Origin: Apis mellifera
Lineage: Eukaryota; Arthropoda; Insecta; Hymenoptera; Apidae
Length of the DNA: 64,000 nt
NCBI RefSeq assembly: GCF_003254395.2
Contig: NC_037651.1
Coordinates: 9,368,001-9,432,000, forward strand
Reading direction: 5' to 3'
In this document: positions 10,941 to 33,708 of the stretch, piece after piece
How the letters are laid out: every line of letters starts with the position of its first letter
How positions within the stretch are numbered: position 1 is the first letter of the stretch
Made by a program: the position numbers and the translations under genes
Notes under the pieces: model-generated
The model's database searches: none
What the model was told of the DNA's origin: nothing
Seen by the model: the letters and a program-made list of their open reading frames with translations, nothing else

Positions 10941-13900
10941 ATGTCTTCAAATCCTAAAAAATCCCCTCATTATGAGGATGTAAGTATTTTAAATATTTTT
11001 ATTCTTATGTATTAACCTATTTTATTTTTTAAAAAATGTTTGATAATTTATTTATTTTGGATGATTTATTCAAATTAAAATAGAAATATATCAACTTTTA
11101 TTGCTTTGTTGCAATAATTAGGATTTCATGCATATTTAATTTATCTAGTTGAACTCAACCGAAGATGATACTTTGGGTACTTCTATTAGTCTTAGTGTAG
11201 AGGAGAATTCAATTAGAATAAAAGAAAAACCTAAGACATCTAAAAAATCGGAAGAGAAACATGAGGAAGAAAAGTGGTGGTTGAAGAAACCAGATATTTG
11301 GCTTGATGCTTCTCATGCTATTTCAATAGATGAGAAGATAAAACAGTCTTTATCTCCTTCTCCGGATGTTAGTTCTTCAATGAAAGAATTTCTTGAAAAA
11401 GAAAAAATGTGTAAAGTAATTAAGGCTTTTATGTCTTTTTATACCTTTTATAATATATATTAATTTTCAAATAATGTGTTGTTCAGTTTTATAATTTAGT
11501 CTTTTATTTTGTTTAGGCTATGCATAAGAATGAAATTGAAATGAAAGACAAAGATGACACTTTATGCGATGTTTTAGCTTCTGCAGCATTTGATAAATAT
11601 CCTTCTGATTTTGAAAGTAAGTTTCTTTTTTTGAAAAGAATTATATAATTTTGTATAATTTTTTAAATGTATTTCTTTTCTGTTATACAGATGCAACTGA
11701 TGAAGATATTGGTAGTATTTTAGAAGAAATGAGTAAGATAGCTGGAGCTTTTAGTCCAAATTCAGCTATAGATCGTTCAAAGTCTCGAGATTCAGCCAAA
11801 AATCCTATAGAGGAAGAAAAATCCGTAGAAGAATTATTAGAAGAAGCTGAAAAACTTGTAAGAAAAAATAGTAGCAGTTTATCTAAAAGTGGATCAAAAT
11901 CTGATACTTTAGTACCTGAGAATATTCCAGAAGATATAGAAAACCTTAGCAGAGTTAGACAATTAGAAGCTGATATCTTTCAATTGATAGAAGAAGAAGT
12001 ACATAAAGAGACTGAAAAAATCAAAAGGAGTCCAAAAAATGAGAAGAAGAGAGACAATAGTCCTGGATTTGAAATTTTATACGAAAATGTGAGTAGTTTG
12101 AAAGCTCCAAAATCTCTAGAACTCCAAAGAAGAAAATTTGAAGAACAAAAAGTAGAGGTATCTAGTAATTCGGATTTAGATGATCCTATTGAAAGACATT
12201 CCAAGTCGGAAGAATTAAAAAGTATAAGAAAGTTGGAATCGGATAAAGATAATTTACAAAAAGAAATAACTGATGTAGATAAGGACTTTTTTGAAGATTT
12301 ATTGAAAAAATCTAAAGAAAAAGCTGAAGGTGGTATGTCAGGTAGTTCAAGTTTCGGACAAGAAGATTTTTCGCATTTTTTGAAACTTTTGCAAGGGCAA
12401 ACTAGTAAAAAAGAACAAGAATCAAACCAATCTAATACTATACAACCTTTTCTTTCAAAACCTGAAAAAATATTTACTTTAGATGGAGAAGCTACAAATG
12501 GCAAAACTCCTGAATTTCCTGAGAAGGAAATTTCCGATATATTAGAGAAGGAGTTACCTCAGACAAATTCAAAAATTGAACATGAAATTGTTGAAACGGA
12601 TTCTAGTGCTGACAATGAAGAAAAAAAGCAATCTTTAAGTATTAATAATAATTGTAAAAATGAAACAGAATTATTTAATAAAAAAGAGCAAATATCTCCA
12701 AAAAATATATCAAAAGATGGTAAGAAAGTACTTAATTCTAAGGAAGAATTATATACGGTTGATCTTACGCCAAGATTAGAATTATTTGCAGATGCAATTC
12801 CTAAATTATTGGCTGAAAAGTCAATAGAAAATACAACGCAACAAGACAAAGAATCCATGGAAGAACCGAAAACGATCGTGCATAAAACAACTGCAAATTC
12901 CGAAATTAAATCTAACGTTAATGTTACGATTCCTCAACGTGGTAACATAGAACGTAAATCTATCAATCTGGCTAGCGCATCTAGCAATAAATCGCAAAAA
13001 AAAGAATTAAAATTTTCCAAATCCAAGAGTTATGATCAAATTTGCAAACCATCATTTAGAACTTCTACGGAGAATATAAGAGTAAGTAAACCTTCGGATG
13101 TTATGAAAAGACCTACTAATAATTTAATTAGACGATCGCCAACATTGAAGCCAAAATTACAATCTACGGTTAAATCAATCACGAAAACTCTTCCCAAGAC
13201 TAAAATAACTCCAAAGCCAAACAAAAATTCCGTTAAGACTGGTTCTACTTTCACTTTGTCTTCCACGTATAAAACGCACCAAATCAAATCGTCGGACATT
13301 TACTCAAAATGTACCACAATGGCAGGTGGTGACACGAAACAAAATTTAACAAAAACTAATTGGGAGATGTTATGTCGCGAAGAAAGACATAAGAATACTC
13401 TATTGAAACAACAATTGGAATCAGAAGTGAAATTGTACAAGAGTCAGATAGACAATATGCGTATATCCTTTGAAGAAGAATTATTTGCACTAAAGAAACA
13501 AAATATTATTTTAAAAGCAAAAATAGACGAGCTTTCGTTAAATGAGAAACGACCAGATCCTCATCCAAAGAAAGATACAAAGATTATGCTTCTAGAGAAA
13601 GAATTGGAGAAACAAGAGAATTTGATTCAAGCTTATGAAACGGAGAATAAGAAACTGATGCAGGACACGAAACGAATGCAGGAGGAAATGAAGCAGTTAC
13701 AGAAACAAAAGAGTACAACTGTTGAATCGGGTAAAATGCAAGAACTTGCAGATAGAGTGAAGGATCTCGAGGAAGAGACTTTGAAACTTAATCTCGAGGT
13801 CTCCGAGCTTCGAGAAAAGAATGCAGATTACGCCTTGAACAATGAAGATTTGATTCAACAAAACAGCCTTTTAAACGATGAATTGGAAATGTTTAAGGAA

Positions 13901-15885
13901 CAGTTAAGGACAAAGAACGATTTCATCACGGATCGATTACAAGCAATGACCACGTCAGAGTTACAATTGAAGAAACAAGTGGAGGATTTGACGGTGAAAT
14001 TAAGTTCTAAAACGGAGCAATTGCGAGTGGTGAAACAAGAATTCGACAAAGTGCAACAGAACGTGCTCCCGTTAGAGAAAGAACTGTTAGAATTGAGAGT
14101 TAAGGAGGGTAATCTTTTAGAAAAATTACAGATATCCAAGAGTCACGTTGAACGTGAGAAACAATTGACGCAAAAATTAAAGGACCAAGTGATCCTTGAC
14201 AACAAGAAGATCACAGATTTGAACAGACAGGTTCGTGAAATGGAGAGGATATTAAAGAGAAAAAATCCCGATTCGGTGTCTGCTCTTATATTAACTGCGA
14301 ATTCCGAGCAAGAAAAGATAGGCGCAGAGAAAGTTAAATTATTGGAAGATCGAATTTTGAGTCTGGAAAATGAGATTAAGGCGAAAGATGAATTGGCGCA
14401 GCAGAAATTAATCGAATTTCAAAAGAAGTTTTCGGATATGAAAGAAAAATATACTACTCAAATAATAGAGCTGGATGGTAAACTGTTGGAAGCGAATATG
14501 AAAGATCGCAAAGTGTACAATGATATGTTCACGCAAACCGCATCGAAACTCGTGGAGAACAAGAGTGTGGAAACCATTAGAAGGGAGGAGAGGGCAGGAT
14601 CGTTTGAAAAGGAAGAGAAAAAGGATCAAAAGTCTTTTTCGAAGATCAGTCTAAAATCTCAGAACTCTAAAGACGATGCTTATCTCATGGCCACGATACG
14701 TGGATTGAAATTGGAACTGGCGAATAAAGATAAGGTTATGTCGAAACTCACAAAGGATTTCCAAGATTTGCAAAAGACGAACGCAAGATTGCAGAAGGAG
14801 AGGGAAAAGTTGTTGAATGATAGAAAATCGTTGAAGGCGATGAATTTCGAGAAGAATCGTGGTATATCCTCGGATTCGAAGTTGTTGACTTTGAAATCTA
14901 TCGAGGGAAACGATCAGAACTCGAACGTTTATCAAAATGGACACGTATCTGATACCAACACACAACGATTGACCAATTCAGCGCAAAAGCTTTACGATCC
15001 TATGCAGTATACAGAAAATGGCGATACAAATTTGGTGAAGAGACTGACCGATGAGAACGATATTTTGAAAGAGGAACTGAATAAGATGAACAAGGATTTC
15101 ATGGCTCTGAAAAACAAACGACTTCACGATTTGAACATTTTGCAAGAGGAACACGAACGTGAGATGGCCACTTTATTGAAGGAATATAGCGTGAAATTCG
15201 GAGACTCTAAAGTGGTAAAGTTACAGGTTCGTTGTATTACGTGCAGTGTTCATTTGCATTTTTTTATTTATTATTTTTATTTATTATTATATTTATTTAT
15301 TTATTTGTTATAAAATATTTGCATGCATTTTGCAATATTTATATATATATATCTTGCACGTAGTACTGTTATTACGTAAATATGATCATTTTATGAATAC
15401 AATGTTCTTATTGATAGGGTCAAATAAATACTCAAGTAGCTGTGATATCTCACTTGAAACAACAAATAGAGAAATTAAGAGATTTCAAAGAGCAAGTGGT
15501 TGTCCTAAAGGCTGAAAGGGATCATTTGGAAAATAAAGTGAAAACATTGAATGAAAAAGTGAAATATTTATCAACACCGGTAATTAAATATTTATTCTTA
15601 AAACTGTTATTATAACATTTTATATATTCGTTTGTAATTATTCCATCTTTTTTTTTTCAGAGTACGGAACAACTGCAATTATTACAAGACAAGATAACGA
15701 TTCTTCAACAACGACACGAAAGTCGGGAGATGACGTTGCAAAGTTTGGTGCGCGATTTACTTAGAAATAGAACCCAGTGTAAGGATTGTAAAAACGAGAA
15801 GGGTAAAAATCGACAATTGTGTTATTTCCGACAGGAGCTCGATCATATTCTTGGAATGCTTCAAGAGATCGCCAATGTTCATTAA
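10941..15885 (+). CDS. Large coiled-coil centrosomal protein, CEP162-like
   Basis: Probable centriole/axoneme-associated coiled-coil protein. Exons 10941-10979, 11149-11415, 11517-11616, 11691-15226, 15418-15579 and 15661-15885 join to 1442 residues. This is close to the length of vertebrate CEP162, a microtubule-binding protein needed to build the ciliary transition zone. The N-terminal 90 residues include the tryptophan-rich EEKWWLKKPDIWLDASHA. Residues about 110-690 are acidic, charged and Ser/Lys-rich, probably disordered. From about 690 to the C-terminus there is a nearly continuous coiled coil, interrupted only by short charged linkers. A Cys-bearing patch (CKDCKNEKGKNRQLC) sits near the end. 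One exon carries 3.5 kb. The gene model is strong; the CEP162 name rests on architecture and general resemblance, so another long centrosomal coiled-coil protein is possible. Confidence 0.75.
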
Positions 15886-17579
15886 TTTTTAGATGAACTT
15901 AGAATATAGATATACGCGCTATAAGGTGGTGCTGATGAAATATCGAGAAATCGATAGGATCTGTCTAATTTCTCGACTCGGTTATCGGGCATTGTGATAA
16001 TTCGTATGTTCAAGCGTACTGAAACTTAGGTATCTTAGGTATCTTTTCGTTAGAAGTTATCATGTTGTTAGGCACTTTATAAATATGTTTAAGTGGATGC
16101 ACACACAGCCAAAAAGGGTTTGATCGATGTTCTTTTTTTTCATCGATCTTTCCACGAAGGCAACACGATTCAATTGTTCACGGTCGCGTTTGCAACATGT
16201 TTAATTATTCTTATCTTATAGGATAATGGATATTCAGTGAAATCATATCGATCCTGGGAAAGTTCGTTATAATAATAATTGACTGGGATCACTGCCAAAG
16301 TTAGTACGCAAAAAGAAAAGACGAACGAATAACGAAGTTACTGTTTTATCGTAACTTCTCTCGTCGACATTCCTTCTTGCCATTGTGCGTGCAATATTCG
16401 TGCATGGACAACGTCCATAGTTGGAGTAATAAAACTAATAATAATAATAATAATCGTAATATCAAATGAAAACATAGAAATATTTTGATCTATATTTACT
16501 AAAAGGCAAACTTTTTATTTATCTAATAAAACGTAGGGTTAAAAAATTGTCGAAAACTTGACTGCTTCCAAATCGGAACTATCTTTAGCCTTGTATTTAT
16601 TGTCAATTTGACGAATCGATAGACAGACCATGTAAACGTATTAGGAAGCATCTTGAGAAAATAAGATATTTTCCAAAGTTGCATAGGATAATGTTAATTT
16701 TTTACACGAGGCTTTTTCAAGATATGCTAAACGCAAACGGCTCGGTTGTACAATTGTATTTATTTTCTATTTATATTCACTCATTTTTCGCGATCAACGA
16801 ATCCATCTATAATCAAGTCGTCCAGTTATATTATACATATATTTATATACACTTTAGGAACATTCATTAAACGTTTTAGCAATAGTTTGATCTCTATACT
16901 CTCACGACGAACGAAGCACACGCATATCGCACAAATTCGACGTGTCCTAGATGTAATGATATTAAAAAAAAAAGAAAAAAAAAAAAAAAGACTTTGTTAC
17001 ACGATGATGATCCTAGAAAATAATTCTTTGCTTTCAAGTTATATATCAATCGAATCATGTTTTTATCAAATCATTGTAATCACACAGAGTATAGTCACTT
17101 TTTCAAGACTGGATATATGTCGTTGCATTTTTTTATAATTACTTTTAAGCCAAACAGCCATGATGTACAAACCGTGAGATTATGATACTTTAATAATAAA
17201 TTATTTCTCTTCTCTTTGACCATTCAGCTTAATATTTGCTATTTAATGTTATATTATATTATATGCATTTGTGCTATTGTCTTTTTTTCTATGATGTGTG
17301 ATGGAACAGATGCGCAATGGAAAAATGATTTCAGGAAGATATTGAATACGCATTACGTTACAGTTTAATTTCATTTGAACAATTTATTCGGACAAAATAT
17401 ATATTTTTAAATACATGCGACACATTTCTATCTCTATGCAGGATACATTTATCAGCTGTACATTAATATACAGTTTCTCGTTAAATACATAGCAATGCCA
17501 AAAAATATTATATCGAAAACAGTGATTAAAAGCAAGTCTTGGAAGTTAGCAAATTGTTATTCCTTCTTGAGATGAGATT
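15886..17579. other. Convergent 3' region between the CEP162-like gene and the repeat-protein gene
   Basis: AT-rich, with no coding signal. AATAAA at 16428-16433, beside an (AAT)n tract at about 16436-16455, is a plausible 3' end for the CEP162-like gene. The right part is probably 3' UTR of the minus-strand repeat-protein gene. Confidence 0.55.
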
Positions 17580-20571
17580 CTACCATGGAATGAATTGTGG
17601 CGCCTGCCTCACGAAGTTGCTACAACAAATAAACGCATTTTATTAATTTTTTGCAATTGAATTAATTATCTTTGTTTCAATTAGGATACTATGGTATGAA
17701 TGGATGCTTGCTTACCGAATGAAAGAACGTTTTCCATAGAAAATGGATAATCCATACATTGTGCAAAGACCAATTACAAATGCCTGGCGGATAATATCGA
17801 ACGAAATGACGTGACCCTCTTGTTTCAGGAATTCCGTGCCGCCCATTCCAGGTACGTATTCGTTATTGTTATGGGTTAAAACTTTATCTCGCATTGCTAA
17901 TGAACGTGTATTGACAGGAATTCTGGAATTGCGTTCTTGAAGCCTCGACGATCGGATACGCCTTCGGATAAATGTCGAATCTTCCGATAGATCTCGGGAG
18001 TTTGATTGTCTTCGAGAACGAGAATCTCTGTCTACGGAGCGAACATATTCCCTGTCTACGGAGCGAGATCGTTTAATATCGTTCAAGGATCTATCTCGAG
18101 AAAATATTAAAACTGCTCTTTCAGCGTCTCTTTGTTCCTTTTGGTTAGTTCGAATGTCATTTGCGCGAAGAGTATTGCTAGTTCGTCGTTGTCCATCAAT
18201 GTCAACCCTTTGCCTCGTAGATCGTTTTGAGTTCAAATCGCGTCGATCGGTCCTTAGCTCTGTGAGACGACGTTCCATCAATCGACGATCAGCTCTTTGT
18301 TCCATCAGTCGACGATCAGCTCTTTGTTCCATCAATCGGCGATCAGTTCTCTGTTCCACGAGACGTTCGTTAGCTTTTCGTTCCATAGATCGACGATCAG
18401 CTCTTTGTTCCATCAATCGGCGATCAGTTCTCTGTTCCATTAGACGTTGGTTAGCTCTTTGGTCCATGAGACGACGATCAGTTCTCTGTTCTACGACACG
18501 TTGGTTAGCTTTTGATTCCATAAGTCGGCGATCAGTTCTCTGTTCCATGAGACGTTGGTTAGCTTTTCGTTCTATAGATCGACGATCAGCTCTTTGTTCC
18601 ATCAATCGGCGATCAGTTCTCTGTTCCATTAGACGTTGGTTAGCTTTTTGTTCCATGAGTCGACGATCAGCTCTTTGTTCTATTAGACGTTGGTTAGCTT
18701 TTGGTTCCATAAGTCGACGATCAGTTCTCTGTTCCATGAGACGTTGATTAGTTTTTCGTTCCATAGATCGATCAGTTCTTTGGTCCATAAGTCGACGATC
18801 AACTCTTTGTTCCATAAGTCGGCGATCAGTTCGTTGTTCTACGAGACGTTGATTAGCTTTTGATTCCATAAGTCGGCGATCAGTTCTTTGTTCCATGAGA
18901 GGTTGACCAGCTTTTCGTTCCATAGATCGACGATCAGTTCTTTGGTCCGTGAGACGACGATCAGTTCTTTGTTCCACGAGACGTTGGTTAGCTTTTCGTT
19001 CCATAGATCGACGATCAATTCTTTGGTCCATAAGACGACGTTCAGTTCTTTGTTCTACGAGATATTGGTTAGCTTTTCGTTCTACAGATCGGTCAGTTCT
19101 TTGGTCCATAAGTCGGCGATCAGTTCTTTGTTCCACGAGACGTTGGTTAGCTTTTCGTTCTACAGATCGGTCAACTCTTTGGTCCATAAGTCGGCGATCA
19201 GTTCTTTGTTCCAGGAGACGTTGGTTAGCTTTTCGTTCTACAGATCGGTCAACTCTTTGGTCCATGATACGACGATCAGTTCTTCGTTCCATAACTTGAC
19301 GATCCATCCTTCTCTCGATAAGTCTACGGTCAGCCCTTTCTTCGGAGAGTCTACGGTCAACATTTTGTTCCCCAACACGATCAGCTCTTCGTTCCATAAG
19401 TCGACGATCAGCTCTTCGTTCCACGAGTCTGCGATCTGTTCCCTGTTCGACGAGCCGACGATTAGCTCTCTGTTCCATAAGTCTCCGATCACCATTCATT
19501 TCTTCACGATTCCTGGATTCGACGGAAGCGGATCGCCTTTCGGAATTTCTTTTAGAATCTACGAGCATTCGTCGTTCCGAGCTGCGATCGCGAGACGAGT
19601 CCCGAATAATATCTCGTTCGAATGCTTCGAGTCGAGAGTCGCGTCGTTCACGTACCAGATTCAACCTATTGTTCCTCTCTCGTCGTTCCATTTCATCTGC
19701 AAACCGTTTCAACGATCTGATCGAAGACTCTCGTCGTTCGTTCCTCCTTTCATCCAATCGGCCAACCTTTTCTCGATTACCTCGTTGTTCCAACCCAACT
19801 GTAACAGACCTACGAATTTCCTCCAATCTCGAATCGCGTCCCAACTGCACACGGTTTCGTCTGTCCGCATCCCTCGATGAACGATCGCTCCTTTCTCGAC
19901 GGAAATCCGTGGATGCTAGCCGCTCCAAAGATCGCGTGAGCCGTACTCTGTCTCGTGAATCGTCTACCCGTCCGTTCATTTCGCGTCGCCTATCGATGGA
20001 CCTCTCGAGCAACGTCCTCCTTTCCTGCAGCGCAGCCCTCGAGTTTCGCGATCGAGTCGAAGGATCTTGGCTTTCTCTAAGTCTCGATTCCGCGCTACGC
20101 CTGAGATTGTTCTCGATGCTCGTCGTCCAACGTCTATCCGATCTCTCCACGCTCCTAACATCTTCTCGAGACCTAGCATCTCCTGAGATGCGATCCAAGC
20201 TACGAGATCGAGACAATCTGAGATTTGGTGTGATGGAAGTTCGCCTGGTCGTCATCGAAATCCTGGTCTGGTCCTGCTCGAAGCTCGAGCAAGAAGGCAT
20301 CTTGGTGAAAGGAGTCAAGTTAGGACAGGCATCCACTCTGCGAGGAAAAAGAGTATCGTTTATATAATAACTATTCAATTATTCTGATCTCTCAAAGTCT
20401 CTCTTACTCGTGAGGCGCTTGGTGCTTTAATTCGGGTCCCGCCAAGCTTCCTGCACGGCCTTCCTTGTCCCTCGAGACGAGACCTAAGGTGAGGCAGGCG
20501 AGGGAGACCACCAGAAGGCCGACGTAGTGCCAAGCCCTCACCGGCAACGCAACGTACCGCGTACGCCGCAT
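17580..20571 (-). CDS. Unrecognised arginine-rich protein with ~46 nonapeptide repeats and two hydrophobic ends
   Basis: I do not recognise this gene. Coding exons in transcript order, 20571-20408, 20337-17716 and 17619-17580, join to 941 residues. The N-terminus starts MRRTRYVALPVRAWHYVGLL and has a hydrophobic core at about 16-32, so it is a signal peptide or signal anchor. Residues about 60-337 are extremely rich in Arg, Ser, Glu and Asp. Residues about 338-750 are tandem units of nine (sometimes eight) residues, typified by RLMEQRTDR, in a higher-order pattern of three with a variant RSMERKANQ. A hydrophobic helix, AFVIGLCTMYGLSIFYG, lies at about 907-923 near the C-terminus. With this splicing the tail is RNFVRQAPQFIPW. 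A second frame of the last exon is also open. A start nine bases upstream (20580) is possible if the short leader intron is retained. Confidence 0.7.
18250..19490 (-). repeat. 27-bp tandem coding repeat (about 46 units)
   Basis: The DNA encodes nonapeptides of the type R-L-M-E-Q-R-[TA]-[DN]-[RQ] back to back, with about every third unit a variant such as RSMERKANQ or SVERKANQ. Several of these variants are eight residues long. The period is therefore 27 bp with a higher order of about 78-81 bp. Units differ by scattered single-base changes, and many copies are near-identical, which suggests repeated unequal exchange or slippage. Confidence 0.9.
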
Positions 20572-20664
20572 CTTTCGCATTAAAAAATAGTTTCTCGATT
20601 TTAAGAAGTTTTAATTACCAGTTTCCTAGACTCTCGTTTCTTCTACAATCTCCTAGACACTCAC

Positions 20665-20755
20665 CTCGTCTGGTGTGAAATAGCTGCTTGATCCAAAGGA
20701 TTGGGGAGCGTAGTGTTGCTCGTGTTGCTCCTCTGAGCTCCGGCGAGCCGCTTAT
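20665..20755 (-). other. Probable 5' UTR exon of the repeat-protein gene
   Basis: The minus strand has a strong donor (GACGAG then GTGAGT, exon end 20665). The TATA box lies about 25-30 bases before the assumed start near 20755. No ATG occurs in this leader. An intron of about 93 bases would run to an acceptor (GCGAAAG) just before the ATG at 20571. The exact start site is inferred from TATA spacing. Confidence 0.5.
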
Positions 20756-20779
20756 GCTCCCTGTCCCAAGAAACCGGGC

Positions 20780-20786
20780 TTTTATA
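20780..20786 (-). promoter_or_regulatory. TATA box (TATAAAA) of the repeat-protein gene
   Basis: On the minus strand the sequence reads CCGGGTATAAAAGCCCGG, a consensus TATA box flanked by near-complementary GC arms. It sits about 115 bases upstream of the leader donor. TATA promoters are usually linked to regulated, tissue-restricted expression. Confidence 0.65.
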
Positions 20787-21331
20787 CCCGGCGGAACTCC
20801 ACCGCAATTCGATACTGGCTACCAATTCGGTGCTTATCAGCACCGACCACATGGGGCCCCCTGTATTTCCGATACACGTGAAAATCACCATGAATGAAAT
20901 CGGGTCGGGAACGGTATTGCAAACGCCTCCGTGATTGGTTAACCATCTGGAAAATTGCGAATCCGGTACACCTGTGTGTGTATGATATATATATATATAT
21001 ATATATATATCGGTTGTTATACATCCAATTGCCGCGTGGACGAGCTTCAAAGCTCTCAGCCATCTATCACGAACAATCCGGACTTCTTTCCCTCCGAGGA
21101 GAAAACGAGATTTAACTCGGTTAAGTTTATTCGTTTTTTAATTATTTTAATTATTAATCGATTCGATCGAAGGACAATTCGAGAGAAATAGAGAGCCAGA
21201 GTTCTGGTGATTGGTTTATCTTTATTTTTTTATACAAAATCCATATAAAATACAGGAAAGGCTTGTAGCGCGAATACCTTATAAATAAGTAGATGGTTTA
21301 TATTTACATTGTACATATTACATATTATTAC

Positions 21332-21387
<56 letters not shown>

Positions 21388-21614
21388 TATATTTCTATAT
21401 ATATATATATATAAAAATTGGACCGTCAAAATTTTTCGAAAATTTTGTCGTCTCTCGAAAAGAGAGACCATGTCCGTGAATTGTTATTTTTCTTTTTTTT
21501 TTTTTTTTTTTTTTTTCAGACTGTTTCGAACAGTTACAGATTTCTAAACATTTCATATTTCTTTTCATCGATCAATAATGTACATGCGAATTCTTTCTTC
21601 CGAACTGTTTAATT
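20787..21614. other. Intergenic region between the repeat-protein promoter and the MOXD1 3' end
   Basis: It contains the upstream promoter of the repeat gene, an (AT)n run near 20985-21010, a long (AT)n tract at 21334-21413 and poly(T) near 21491-21517. TTTATT at 21221-21226 (AATAAA on the minus strand) is a plausible MOXD1 poly(A) signal. No gene is seen. Confidence 0.55.
21334..21413. repeat. (AT)n microsatellite
   Basis: Nearly pure TA dinucleotides over about 50 bases, followed after a short TTATATTATATTTC break by about 18 more bases. Confidence 0.9.

Positions 21615-33708
<12,094 letters not shown>

Noticed and set aside
18154..19880. Long plus-strand open frames (197 and 330 codons) opposite the repeat gene
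   Set aside because: They exist because the 27-bp repeat has no stops in several frames. They lack splice or start context, and their Ser/Arg/Phe-rich translations simply mirror the repeat.
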